Source of the DNA: Pseudomonas putida W15Oct28
GTDB lineage: Bacteria > Pseudomonadota > Gammaproteobacteria > Pseudomonadales > Pseudomonadaceae
Reading direction: 5' to 3'
DNA: 64,000 nt
Assembly: GCF_000708715.2 (NCBI RefSeq)
Contig: NZ_JENB01000033.1
Location: 1-64,000, forward strand
Part shown: positions 1-7,884 of the stretch, one piece after another
How the letters are laid out: each line of letters starts with the position of its first letter
Position numbering within the stretch: the first letter of the stretch is position 1
Program-made: the position numbers and the translations under genes
The notes under the pieces: generated by a model
Told to the model about the DNA's origin: nothing
Database searches by the model: none
What the model saw: only the letters and a program-made list of their open reading frames with translations

Positions 1-32
1 ATCCAACTGTTCGGGCTCTCGCCAAAGTGGAA

Positions 33-100
33 CGGTGAATGGCAGCTTTTGCTCCCACACGTGCTCTGGGCACCTCGGGTTATCAGCTTGCCATTCACCG
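33..100. repeat. Imperfect inverted repeat at left edge
   Basis: Positions 33-46 (cggtgaatggcagc) are the reverse complement, apart from one extra base, of 85-100. The loop of about 38 nt carries a REP-like ctcccacac. No gene is seen in 1-173. It may be a degenerate REP-associated hairpin; its role is unknown. Confidence 0.4.
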
Positions 101-137
101 CTCTCACTTCAGATTCTATTCCCTCTCCAAGACACAA

Positions 138-160
138 GCGGGTTTACCCGCGAAGAGGCC
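138..160. repeat. Degenerate single REP element
   Basis: GCGGG-TTTA-CCCGC followed by GAAGAGGCC resembles half of the REP palindromes found elsewhere in this window (for example 14037-14132), without the usual CTCCCACAG arm. It lies just downstream of the minus-strand regulator remnant and could act as its 3' hairpin. Confidence 0.4.
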
Positions 161-173
161 AGCACAGGCATCA

Positions 174-754
174 TCAATCTTCTTTCTTGGTTAGGGCGAA
201 CCGGCACACCTGCCCGCCCCTGAGCATGCATTCCTCATGGCTCACCTCGGCCCCACCCAAAGCCCCGATCAGCGCCAAATCCAGCTCGCACACCACCGGG
301 TGCGCCTTGGCCAGGTGATGGAACACGCAATTGTGCGCGACGATCTGCGGCTCCCCGGCCGAACGGAAGAACACCTGTGCCTCGTACCCGGCATTGTTCA
401 TATGCGCGACGATGCGGGCTTCATCCACCACCTCATGCTCCAGGTCTGCGGCCAACTTGCGCCCCAGCTGCCGCATCAGCGCCAGCAATGCCTCTTGGCC
501 CAGCAAGCCCGCCACTTCACCGATCAGCAGGTTGGCCAGCAGCGGGTACTGGCGGGGGGAATGTGGCGCCGCCCGGTAGGCCGGGTAGCGCCGCGTTTGA
601 CCAGGCCATCACGCGCCAGCGCGGCCAGGTGCTGGCGCACGGCCGTGCGGGTGATGGCCAGGCCCTGCGCCAGGTCGTCGATGCTCATACCGGCTGGCTG
701 ATGCAACAACGCGTGGAGCAGGTCCTGTTGGGTACGGCCCAGGCCTTCGAGCAT
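174..754 (-). pseudogene. Frame-disrupted winged-HTH transcriptional regulator (SufR/ArsR-like)
   Basis: Two consecutive minus-strand frames look like one regulator of about 190-210 residues. The first (754 down to 524) begins MLEGLGRTQQDLLHALL and holds a winged HTH with the wing motif RPTGRR. The second (frame running to the stop at 174) reads RQYPLLANLLIGEVAGLLGQ and continues as a plausible effector domain (CVFHHLAKAHPVVCELDL). The frames meet at a run of six C at about 553-558 on the minus strand. One extra C would join them as GRRHIPPRQYPLL. Related proteins usually have about 12-15 more residues between the wing and RQY, so a small out-of-frame deletion is also possible. The ATG overlaps the stop of the upstream gene (ATGA), so the two are translationally coupled. 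It is either a pseudogene or a sequencing error in a homopolymer. Confidence 0.6.
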
Positions 755-1392
755 CAGAACTTGTCCGGGAACTGTTTGACCAGCGCTGCGGCCAGGGCGT
801 CGGACAAGGTCAGGATATGCTCACGCATCATCCCCCAGGTACGCGCCTCGCCCGCGTAGTCCCCCGCCGCCAGCTGGTCGATCTGCGCCACATGGTGGCC
901 GCCATGGGCACTGAGCAGCGTCAGCAGGGTCGGTTCGGGCAGGTTCGGGTTGGCCTTGGCCAGAAATGCCGCGAGGGCCTTGGCATTGCTGGTCAGCTCA
1001 TCGACGGCGGCCTGTTGGCCCTGCTTGTCCTTGCCCACGGTGGCGTCGCTGTAATGCTTGATGGCACCCCAGTGGCCAGCCAGCAGTTTCAGCAACTGGT
1101 CGGCGGCGGGTTGGCCATACAACGGCGCGATGCTGTTGGCGATTCGGGTGGCGTCGCTGACGACTTCATTGGCGGCGACTTCCGCCTGTTTGGCGTTGCC
1201 GGCCTGGTTGGCGACAGCGTAGTTGCGCACCCAGAATATGTGCTCGACCCACAGGTCGCGCAGGGCCATGCGGGTGGTTGATGCGGCGGCTGATGCGGGT
1301 TGGGCGGCGGGGCTTGAGGTGGAGTAGCTCTGGCTCCATGCCGGCTGGGCGCACAGGGCGAGCAGCAGTAAGGCGGCAATCTTGATGTTCAT
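754..1392 (-). CDS. Small exported protein of unknown function
   Basis: This predicted 212-residue protein starts MNIKIAALLLLALCAQPAWSQ, a clear Sec signal peptide cleaved after about residue 21. A short Ser/Ala/Pro stretch follows, then an all-helical domain with LWVEHIFWVRNYAV near residue 45, a feature I recall from poorly characterised 'LW-H-FW-R' helical proteins, and HWGAIKHYSD near residue 115. Histidine-rich HGGHH lies near residue 167. I chose the internal ATG at 1390-1392 because AGGAGG lies 8 nt upstream and the signal peptide starts there; an in-frame start at 1443 lacks this. The stop overlaps the ATG of the downstream regulator, so the two form one transcript. It is probably periplasmic. 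Function unknown; the metal-ligand-like His residues are only suggestive. Confidence 0.75.
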   Translation of the reverse strand: MNIKIAALLLLALCAQPAWSQSYSTSSPAAQPASAAASTTRMALRDLWVEHIFWVRNYAVANQAGNAKQAEVAANEVVSDATRIANSIAPLYGQPAADQLLKLLAGHWGAIKHYSDATVGKDKQGQQAAVDELTSNAKALAAFLAKANPNLPEPTLLTLLSAHGGHHVAQIDQLAAGDYAGEARTWGMMREHILTLSDALAAALVKQFPDKF

Positions 1393-1496
1393 GACGGCAC
1401 CCTCCTGGAGGGGATCGACTGACAATATTAATTTAAGCATCAAAATATGTTTTTATTGCCCTGGTTTGTAGTTTCTGATCAGTGGTTTCCTTTGCC

Positions 1497-1573
1497 GGCC
1501 TCTTCGCAGCACAAGGCTGCTCCTACAGATACAGCACGAACCTGTAGGAGCAGCCTTGTGCTGCGAAGAGGCC
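1497..1573. repeat. Perfect 32-bp inverted repeat (REP pair/BIME)
   Basis: Arms 1497-1528 and 1542-1573 are exact reverse complements, 13 nt apart. The core is CAGCACAAGGCTGCTCCTAC with GGCCTCTTCG at the outer edge. It belongs to the same REP superfamily as the other palindromes here, but with a CAGCACAAGGCTGCTCC core rather than GCGGGC...GCCCGC. Confidence 0.85.
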
Positions 1574-1584
1574 CGAGCAGGCAA

Positions 1585-1614
1585 CAAAAAAGCCACGAGG
1601 TTTCCCCCGTGGCT
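1585..1614 (-). terminator. Rho-independent terminator of mqo
   Basis: Read on the minus strand, GCCACGGGGGAAACCTCGTGGC forms a stem followed by TTTTTTG. It starts about 20 nt after the mqo stop codon. Confidence 0.9.
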
Positions 1615-1635
1615 TCTGGTCACAACAATGGCCGA

Positions 1636-3273
1636 TTACAGCGCCATGTCGTTCTCAGGCTTGCTTTCAACCGGCTCGCTCGCCGCGCCACCGAAGTCAA
1701 CGCTGGCGTCGATCACCGGCGGTTTCTCCAGCTGCAGCACTTCAGCGGTGTAGTTCCACTCTTTCTGGGTGGCCGCCGCCGAATCGTTCAGCTTGGTGCC
1801 GTAGCTCGGCACGATCTCTTTGATCTTGGCCTGCCACTCTGGGGTAGCGACCTTTTCCTTGAACACGGTTTCCAGCACGGTCAGCATGATCGGCGCAGCA
1901 GTCGAGGCACCTGGCGATGCACCCAGCAGGCCGGCAATGGTACGGTCTTCGGACGCGACCACTTCGGTGCCCAGCTTCAGCACGCCGCCCTTCTCGGCAT
2001 CACGCTTGATGATCTGCACACGCTGGCCGGCCTGCCACAGGCGCCAGTCTTCCTTCTTGGCATTCGGGAAGTAGGTACGCAGGGCTTCGAAGCGGTCATC
2101 GTCAGACAGCATCAGTTGGCCAGCGAGGTACTCCACCAGCGGGTACTGCTCGATACCGACCTTGGTCATCGGCCACACGTTGTGGGTGGTGGTGCTGCTC
2201 AGCAGGTCCAGGTACGAGCCGTTCTTCAGGAACTTGGTCGAGAAGGTGGCGAACGGGCCAAACAGGATCACGCGCTTGCCGTCCAGCACGCGGGTGTCCA
2301 GGTGCGGTACCGACATGGGTGGCGCGCCGGTCGAAGCAATGCCGTAGGCCTTGGCCATGTGCTGCATGGCCACGGTCGGGTTCTCGGTCACCAGGAACGA
2401 GCCGCCCACCGGGAAGCCTGCGTATTCCTTGGCTTCAGGAATGCCCGACTTCTGCAGCAACTTCAGTGCGCCGCCGCCGGCACCGATGAACAGGAACTTG
2501 GCGTCGGTAGCCGATTCGGTACCGTCCTTCAGGTTCTTGTACTCGACGTGCCAGGAGCCGTCCTTGTTGCGGGTGATGTCCTGCACTTCGCTGGACAGCT
2601 TCAGGTCGAACTTGTCCTGGGTCTTCAGGTGGCCAACCATCTGGCGGGTGATCTCGCCAAAGTTGACGTCGGTGCCGATTGGCGTCCAGGTCACGGCCAG
2701 CTTCTGGTTCGGGTCGCGGCCTTCCATCATCAGCGGGACCCACTTGGCGATCTGCGCGTGGTCCTCGGAGTACTGCATCGGGCGGAACAGCGGGCTGGTC
2801 TGCAGCGCGTCGTAACGCTTTTTCAGGAACTTGATGTTGTCATCGCCCCACACGAAGCTCATGTGCGGCGTGGTGTTGATGAACGAGTGCGGGTTCTTCA
2901 ACACACCCTGGCGGACCTGCCAGGCCCAGAACTGACGGGAGATCTGGAAGGCTTCGTTGATTTCGATGGCCTTGGTGATGTTGACGTTGCCGTCTTTGTC
3001 TTCCGGGGTGTAGTTCAGCTCGGCCAGCGCGGAGTGGCCGGTACCGGCGTTGTTCCAGCCGTTGGAGCTTTCTTCAGCCACACCGTCCAGGCGCTCGACC
3101 ATTTCCATCGACCAGCTTGGCTCCAGCTCGTGCAGCCACACAGCCAGGGTGGAGCTCATGATGCCGCCGCCAACCAGCAGCACGTCTACTTTTTTGGTTT
3201 CTGCGGCATGCGCTTGCATGAAGCTTGCAGCGACAGCCAGACCCAGCAAGGTCTTGCCAGCTTTCTTGAACAT
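1636..3273 (-). CDS. mqo: Malate:quinone oxidoreductase
   Basis: FAD-dependent malate:quinone oxidoreductase, which oxidises L-malate to oxaloacetate and passes electrons to the quinone pool at the inner membrane (TCA cycle). The protein has 545 residues. An FAD-binding Rossmann motif, VDVLLVGGGIMSSTLAV, lies near residues 29-45, followed by WNNAGTGHSA near 73 and GGGALKLLQKSGIPEAK near 267, all typical of Mqo. It has an unusual N-terminus: residues 1-23 (MFKKAGKTLLGLAVAASFMQ, then AHA) look like a cleavable signal peptide, while many Mqo proteins start at the Rossmann strand. The C-terminal extension is acidic (VESKPENDMAL). It is monocistronic with its own terminator and a long structured 5' leader. 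P. putida carries several mqo genes, so the paralogue number is not assigned. Confidence 0.95.
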   Translation of the reverse strand: MFKKAGKTLLGLAVAASFMQAHAAETKKVDVLLVGGGIMSSTLAVWLHELEPSWSMEMVERLDGVAEESSNGWNNAGTGHSALAELNYTPEDKDGNVNITKAIEINEAFQISRQFWAWQVRQGVLKNPHSFINTTPHMSFVWGDDNIKFLKKRYDALQTSPLFRPMQYSEDHAQIAKWVPLMMEGRDPNQKLAVTWTPIGTDVNFGEITRQMVGHLKTQDKFDLKLSSEVQDITRNKDGSWHVEYKNLKDGTESATDAKFLFIGAGGGALKLLQKSGIPEAKEYAGFPVGGSFLVTENPTVAMQHMAKAYGIASTGAPPMSVPHLDTRVLDGKRVILFGPFATFSTKFLKNGSYLDLLSSTTTHNVWPMTKVGIEQYPLVEYLAGQLMLSDDDRFEALRTYFPNAKKEDWRLWQAGQRVQIIKRDAEKGGVLKLGTEVVASEDRTIAGLLGASPGASTAAPIMLTVLETVFKEKVATPEWQAKIKEIVPSYGTKLNDSAAATQKEWNYTAEVLQLEKPPVIDASVDFGGAASEPVESKPENDMAL

Positions 3274-3382
3274 TGATCAATTCCAGTCAGGAGAACGGAG
3301 GGAGGGCCTGTGGCTGGCCCAGGTGTTCCTTGTTCTTCAGCGCAGGCTTGTTGTTGATCATTGTTCGGCAGCCAGAGAACCA

Positions 3383-3464
3383 GAAAACGATTCGGCCTTT
3401 TGTCGAATTGACCGACAGGGCTGAATCGTTTTTCTGATTGTATCCGAAATGCCAGCGCAAACAA
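3383..3464 (-). promoter_or_regulatory. Putative mqo promoter and structured 5' leader
   Basis: On the minus strand TTGTTT (3459-3464), a 16-nt spacer and TACAAT (3437-3442) make a sigma70-like promoter. Transcription would start near 3430, giving a leader of about 155 nt. Its first bases form a hairpin: 3383-3397 pairs with 3419-3433 (13 of 15 positions), with a nested TGTCG/CGACA palindrome (3401-3417). The rest of the 3274-3605 intergenic region holds only the divergent Fur-type promoter described next. Confidence 0.45.
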
Positions 3465-3527
3465 ATTGCCGGCCCTCGCGTCAACGTGACGGGTTGTCCC
3501 AGGGAATACCGGCAAGCTTTGCAGTGA

Positions 3528-3575
3528 TTGCAGTATTTTCCCGGCGCCCCTACTATCGCGATCATTTCTCATTCG
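3528..3575 (+). promoter_or_regulatory. Fur-type promoter of the ECF sigma gene
   Basis: TTGCAG (3528-3533), a 17-nt spacer and TACTAT (3551-3556) form a sigma70-type promoter. Immediately downstream, 3557-3575 reads gcgatcatttctcattcgc; its reverse complement contains AATGAGAAATGAT, close to the Fur-box pattern of GATAAT-like repeats. The site covers the expected transcription start, the arrangement expected for repression by Fe-Fur. Confidence 0.55.
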
Positions 3576-3605
3576 CACCAGTATGCGTTCGCGCCGGATG
3601 CCGCC

Positions 3606-4136
3606 GTGGTTTCGATCCCAGAGTTGAACACCTCGCTCCATACCCTGTACCACAGCCACTCGCGCTGGTTGCTCGGCTTTCTGTACCGCCGCCTGGGCAG
3701 CCGCTGCGATGCCGCGGACCTTGTGCAGGACACCTTCGTGCGCATCCTCAACCGCCCAAGGCAGTTCGATGGCGAACGCGGCGAGCGCTCGTACCTGGCC
3801 ACCATCGCCCGCGGCCTGTGCGTGGACCACTGGCGCCGGCAGAAGCTGGAACAGGCCTGGTTGCAGCAGCTGGCCTTGCAGCCCGAGGCACTGCAGCCCT
3901 CCCCCGAACAGCGCGCAATCATTGTCGAGACCCTGCACGAGGTGGACGCCATGTTGCTGCGTTTGCCGAGCAAGGTGCGCCAGGCATTCCTGCTGGCGCA
4001 GGTCGATGGCCTGGCCTACCGCGATATTGCCGCACACGTAGGGGTGAGTGAACGCATGATCAAGAAGTACCTGGCCCAGGCGTTTCTGCATTGCGCCATT
4101 CTCGAAGCCGAACTCGACGGCTTGCTGGTGGAGTGA
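3606..4136 (+). CDS. ECF sigma factor, FecI/PvdS type (iron starvation)
   Basis: Extracytoplasmic-function sigma-70 of about 176 residues, expected to direct RNA polymerase to the receptor gene downstream when released by the anti-sigma. Region 2 is seen in LYHSHSRWLLGFLYRRLG and DAADLVQDTFVRIL, and region 4 in LPSKVRQAFLLAQVDGLAYR, then DIAAHVGVSERMIKKYLAQA, typical of the FecI group. I place the start at GTG 3606 because a Fur-type promoter and its probable start point (about 3563) lie in front of it. The frame is open back to a TTG at 3528, but that TTG is itself part of the -35 element. The stop is 4 nt before the anti-sigma start, so the two genes form an operon. Confidence 0.9.
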   Translation: MVSIPELNTSLHTLYHSHSRWLLGFLYRRLGSRCDAADLVQDTFVRILNRPRQFDGERGERSYLATIARGLCVDHWRRQKLEQAWLQQLALQPEALQPSPEQRAIIVETLHEVDAMLLRLPSKVRQAFLLAQVDGLAYRDIAAHVGVSERMIKKYLAQAFLHCAILEAELDGLLVE

Positions 4137-4140
4137 CGCC

Positions 4141-5106
4141 ATGACCGCGCCCGCGCAAAAACTCAGCCACGCCAGCCTGCAACAGGCCGCGCACTGGTAC
4201 GTGCAGTTGCAGGACGAAAACGCCGCACCGCAGTTGCGCACACAGTGGCAGCACTGGTTTGACCAGCACGGCGACCATCAGGCGGCCTGGCACTATGTGC
4301 AACGGGTCGGCCAGCGTTTTGCCCCGCTGCAGGCCGAAGGCGCAGCGGCGGGCCGGGCATTGCGTGAGCACGACGCCCGGCGCTTCAGCCGGCGCACCGG
4401 GCTCAAGTCGCTGCTGGTGCTTGGCGCCAGCGCCCTGCTTGGCTGGCGGGGGTGGCACGGTGCCCCGTTGTCGGGCTGGGATGCCGACATGGCCACCGGC
4501 ATCGGTGAAATCCGTGAAACCCGCCTGGCCGATGGCAGCCAGTTGTGGCTGGGGGCGCAAAGTGCTGTGGACATGGAATTCTCCACACTCAGCCGGGTAC
4601 TGAAGCTGCGCTTTGGCGAACTGCTGGTGGAAACCGCCCACGACCCGCGCCGCCCCTTCTTCGTCGACACAGCGCAAGGGCGCATGCAGGCGCTGGGCAC
4701 GCGCTTTGCGGTGTGCCAGCAGGGGGAACGCACCCGGCTGGATGTGTACGCGGGCGCCGTGGAGGTGTGCACGGCTCAAAGCGGCGAGCGCTGCATCGTG
4801 CCGGCGGGCCAGCAGGTGGACTTCAGCGCCCGGGGCATCAGCAATGCCCGCCCGGCGCAAAGCGCGGGCGAATCGTGGATTCACCGACGGCTCAATGCCG
4901 AAGACATGCCCTTGGCGCACCTGCTGCAAACGCTTGGACGCTACCGCCATGGGCACCTGGGTTGGCACCCGGACGTTGCACAGCTCTCGGTGATGGGGGC
5001 CTTCCCGCTCAACGATACCGACCGGGCACTGGAGTTGTTGCAAGCGGCGTTGCCGGTGCGGGTACAGCGGCTTACGCCGTGGTGGGTAACCGTCGAGCCA
5101 GCTTGA
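4141..5106 (+). CDS. FecR-family anti-sigma / sigma regulator
   Basis: Inner-membrane FecR-type protein of 321 residues that would hold the adjacent ECF sigma inactive and relay the receptor signal. The N-terminal cytoplasmic DUF4880-like helix region covers about residues 10-55 (AAHWYVQLQDENA, WQHWFDQHGDHQAAW). A weakly hydrophobic segment near 86-103 (SLLVLGASALLGW) could span the membrane. The FecR domain follows at about 115-210 (GEIRETRLADGSQLWLGAQS, FGELLVETAHD), and a C-terminal signalling domain ends with LNDTDRALELLQAALPVRVQ. The ribosome-binding GGAG overlaps the end of the sigma gene. Confidence 0.92.
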   Translation: MTAPAQKLSHASLQQAAHWYVQLQDENAAPQLRTQWQHWFDQHGDHQAAWHYVQRVGQRFAPLQAEGAAAGRALREHDARRFSRRTGLKSLLVLGASALLGWRGWHGAPLSGWDADMATGIGEIRETRLADGSQLWLGAQSAVDMEFSTLSRVLKLRFGELLVETAHDPRRPFFVDTAQGRMQALGTRFAVCQQGERTRLDVYAGAVEVCTAQSGERCIVPAGQQVDFSARGISNARPAQSAGESWIHRRLNAEDMPLAHLLQTLGRYRHGHLGWHPDVAQLSVMGAFPLNDTDRALELLQAALPVRVQRLTPWWVTVEPA

Positions 5107-5144
5107 TACCTGAACACCGGTAAAGCCATTGCCATTCACCGTGT

Positions 5145-5239
5145 CGCCTGATTCGCGGGCATGCCCGCTCCCACAGATCAAGCGTGAACGCGAAGGCGGC
5201 GCAGTACCTGTGGGAGCGGGCGAGCCCGCGAAGCAGGCG
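5145..5239. repeat. BIME (paired REP palindromes)
   Basis: Two REP units in inverted orientation: 5145-5176 (CGCCTGATTCGCGGGCATGC...) and 5208-5239, each with the GCGGGC/GCCCGC core and CTCCCACAG arm. It lies between the anti-sigma and receptor genes, where it could end or process the first transcript. Confidence 0.85.
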
Positions 5240-5260
5240 ACGCAGTGTATGACCATTAAT

Positions 5261-5286
5261 GAAAATTACTGCCAAGCCAGTTCCCT
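5261..5286 (+). promoter_or_regulatory. Candidate ECF-sigma promoter of the receptor gene
   Basis: GAAAAT (5261-5266), 14 nt, then TTCCCT (5281-5286) resembles the FecI-class pattern GAAAAT-N15-TGTCC, at a plausible distance (about 70 nt) from the receptor ATG. The spacing and -10 are not perfect, so this is only a candidate. Confidence 0.3.
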
Positions 5287-5354
5287 TTTTCCAATCTCGT
5301 TCGGTTAACCCGGCATAGCGCTTCCAACTCACCCTACCGATTCCAGAGACCCGC

Positions 5355-7796
5355 ATGCCGACGCCCTTCCACCCCGCGTTCCGCCTGGCGCTTGCCGCGC
5401 CACTTTCGCTTTTTGCCGCCGCGCCACTGATGTTGCCGGCAACCCTGGCCCACGCCGAACAGGCGGCCAGCGCCGAAACCCGCTTCAACATCGCACCCGG
5501 CTCGCTCACCAGCGCGCTCAACCAGTTCAGCAGCCAGGCCGGCATCTACCTGGCCGGCAGCAACGAACTGGCCGCCGGCAAGGCCAGCCAAGGGCTGCAA
5601 GGCCGTTACAGCGTCGCCCAAGGCCTGGCCCGGCTGCTACAGGGCAGCGGCCTGCAAGCCGTGCCCCAAGGCAGCGCGGGTTATGTGCTGCAACCGCTTG
5701 CCGATGGCACCGCCCTGCAACTGGACGCCACCTCGATCAACGCCGCTACCCTGGTCGCCAGCAACGGCCAGGGCGATAGCGGCTACCGCGCCGTCGCCAG
5801 CGCCACCGCCAGCAAAACCAGCAGCGCCCTGGCCGACACCCCGCGCTCGGTTTCGGTGGTGACCCGCCAGCGCATGGATGACCAGCAATCGCAAACCCTT
5901 ACCGAGGTGCTGGGCTATGTACCGGGCATTTTCTCCCCACCGTTTGCCGGGGGGGATGGCCAAGCGGGTGACCTGTTCTTCATCCGTGGCTTCAACGCCA
6001 CCGACTATGGCTATGGCCTGTTGCGCGATGGCCTGCGGGTGCAGGGCAACCGCTACGACACCAGCAGCGAGCCCTACGGCCTGGAGCGGGTTGAAGTGTT
6101 CCGCGGCCCCACTTCGATCCTGTATGGCGAAAACGCCCCGGGTGGCGTGGTCAACCTGGTAAGCAAGCGGCCTACCGCCGAAGCGCGCGGCGAAGTGCAA
6201 CTGAGCTACGGCTCGCACAACCGCCGCCAGTTGGGTGTCGACGTTTCCGGCCCGCTGACCGACGAGGGCAATGTCCTCGGCCGCCTGGTGATGATGGGCC
6301 GCAAGTCCGACACCCAGGTCGACCATCAGCCCGACGACCGCATGTACATTGCGCCGTCGCTTACCCTGAATTTCGACGACTTCAACAGCCTGACCGTGCT
6401 GGCCACCTACCAGCGCGACCGCACCTTGATGGAGCTTGGTTACCCGGCCGCCGGCACCCTGCTGCACAACCCCAACGGCAAGATCGACAAGGACCAGTTG
6501 TCCGGCAACCCGGACTGGGACAACTTCGAACGGGAAACCTGGAGCCTGGGCTACGAGTTCAGCCACCGCTTCAACGACACCTGGCAATTCCGCCAGAACT
6601 CGCGCTACATGCAGTCGCGCATCGACCGCCAGGAAATGTGGCCAGGCAGCCTGAACAACGGCGGCTTCGGCACCACCCTGGGCAACACTGCCTACGACCG
6701 CTACAACAAGTCCATCGCCTACTCGCTGGACAACCAGTTCGAAGGCCACTTCATCAGCGGTGCGTTCGACCACACCTTCCTGGTAGGGGCAAGCCTGGAT
6801 CGCACCTCGTTCAACCAGGATTGGGACGCGGGCAACGGCGGCACCATCAATGTGTTCGACCCGGTCTGGAACGGCAAACCAAGCACGCCCCTGCATGTGC
6901 AGAACGCCTTGCTTGATCAGACCATGTACGGCCTCTACAGCCAGCTGCAAACCAAGGTCGACAACTGGGTGCTGCTGTTGGGCGGGCGACTGGACCGGGT
7001 CAACAGCCAGTTCCGCAACAAGGCCGGTACCCTTAACGCGCAAGCCGACATGGACAGCTGGGACAGCAAGTTCACTTGGCAGACCGGGGTGATGTACCAG
7101 TTCGAAAACGGCCTGTCGCCGTACTTCAGCTACTCCACCGCCTTTGCCCCGACCCAGCAGACCGAAAGCAAGAGCGGCCCGCTGGACCCGACCACCAGCG
7201 AGCAGTACGAAGTGGGCATCAAGTACGAACCCAAAGGCTGGAACACCGCCTTTACTGCGTCGGTGTACGACCTGCGCAAGAAAGACGATGTGCTGTTCGA
7301 TTCCGCCGTGGGTGACTATCGCCAGATCGGTGCCAGCCGGGCCAAGGGCGTGGAGTTGGAACTTAACAGCGACCTGAGCGAAAACCTCAACCTCACGGCT
7401 GCCTACACCTACACCGATTCGCGCATTACCAAGGACGTGGCCGGGTCGCTGTATGAAGACCACCAGATGACCGGCGTGCCACGCAACCAGGCCTCGGTGT
7501 GGAGCACGTATCGCTTCCGTGACGGCCTGCTCAAAGGCCTGCAGATCGGTGGCGGCGTGCGCCACTTCGACAGCACCTTCGCTTATACCCCGGCGAGCCT
7601 GTACGGCAAGCTGGATACCGGCGATGTGACGCTGGTGGATGCCAAGGTCGGGTATGAGATCGACGAAAACTGGTCGGTCGAGGTCAATGCCCGCAACCTG
7701 TTCGACAAAGAATATGTAGCAGGCTGCAACAACGCCGGCCGCTGCTACTGGGGTGAAGAGCGCACGCTGCTGGGAACCGTGTCGCTGCGCTGGTAA
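5355..7796 (+). CDS. TonB-dependent siderophore receptor with signalling (STN) domain
   Basis: Outer-membrane receptor of 813 residues that imports a ferric siderophore with energy from TonB-ExbBD and signals its presence to the FecR-type protein. A signal peptide ends about residue 35 (LAHAEQAA). The STN signalling domain covers about 42-115 (FNIAPGSLTSALNQFSSQAG). The plug has SALADTPRSVSVVTRQRMDD, FFIRGFNATDY and VEVFRGPTSILYGENAPGGV at about 155-275. The barrel ends in LLGTVSLRW, with the terminal aromatic expected for outer-membrane insertion. The plug and barrel resemble the FoxA/FhuA/FpvA group, so a hydroxamate siderophore such as ferrioxamine or ferrichrome is plausible, but the ligand cannot be read from sequence. 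The adjacent sigma/anti-sigma pair supports cell-surface signalling. Confidence 0.95.
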   Translation: MPTPFHPAFRLALAAPLSLFAAAPLMLPATLAHAEQAASAETRFNIAPGSLTSALNQFSSQAGIYLAGSNELAAGKASQGLQGRYSVAQGLARLLQGSGLQAVPQGSAGYVLQPLADGTALQLDATSINAATLVASNGQGDSGYRAVASATASKTSSALADTPRSVSVVTRQRMDDQQSQTLTEVLGYVPGIFSPPFAGGDGQAGDLFFIRGFNATDYGYGLLRDGLRVQGNRYDTSSEPYGLERVEVFRGPTSILYGENAPGGVVNLVSKRPTAEARGEVQLSYGSHNRRQLGVDVSGPLTDEGNVLGRLVMMGRKSDTQVDHQPDDRMYIAPSLTLNFDDFNSLTVLATYQRDRTLMELGYPAAGTLLHNPNGKIDKDQLSGNPDWDNFERETWSLGYEFSHRFNDTWQFRQNSRYMQSRIDRQEMWPGSLNNGGFGTTLGNTAYDRYNKSIAYSLDNQFEGHFISGAFDHTFLVGASLDRTSFNQDWDAGNGGTINVFDPVWNGKPSTPLHVQNALLDQTMYGLYSQLQTKVDNWVLLLGGRLDRVNSQFRNKAGTLNAQADMDSWDSKFTWQTGVMYQFENGLSPYFSYSTAFAPTQQTESKSGPLDPTTSEQYEVGIKYEPKGWNTAFTASVYDLRKKDDVLFDSAVGDYRQIGASRAKGVELELNSDLSENLNLTAAYTYTDSRITKDVAGSLYEDHQMTGVPRNQASVWSTYRFRDGLLKGLQIGGGVRHFDSTFAYTPASLYGKLDTGDVTLVDAKVGYEIDENWSVEVNARNLFDKEYVAGCNNAGRCYWGEERTLLGTVSLRW

Positions 7797-7809
7797 GTGG
7801 CCCACAAAC

Positions 7810-7844
7810 AAAAGCCCCCGGCCATTTACATGACCGGGGGCCTT
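7810..7844 (-). terminator. Terminator of the small lipoprotein gene
   Basis: On the minus strand the stem GCCCCCGGTCATGTAAATGG... pairs with CCGGGGGC and is followed by TTTTGTTT. On the plus strand it has no T-tract but may still help end the receptor transcript. Confidence 0.8.
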
Positions 7845-7884
7845 GGATCACGTCGCAAGCGTCGGGATCAGGGTACCGCCAAGA

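Noticed and set aside
1447..3276. A 609-codon open frame on the plus strand
   Set aside because: Antisense to mqo, with no ribosome site or recognisable domains.
3528..3605. TTG at 3528 as the start of the ECF sigma gene
   Set aside because: The TTG forms part of the promoter -35 and precedes the expected transcription start, so the later GTG at 3606 is preferred.
5637..7811. A 724-codon open frame on the minus strand
   Set aside because: Antisense to the TonB-dependent receptor, whose motifs and ends are clear.
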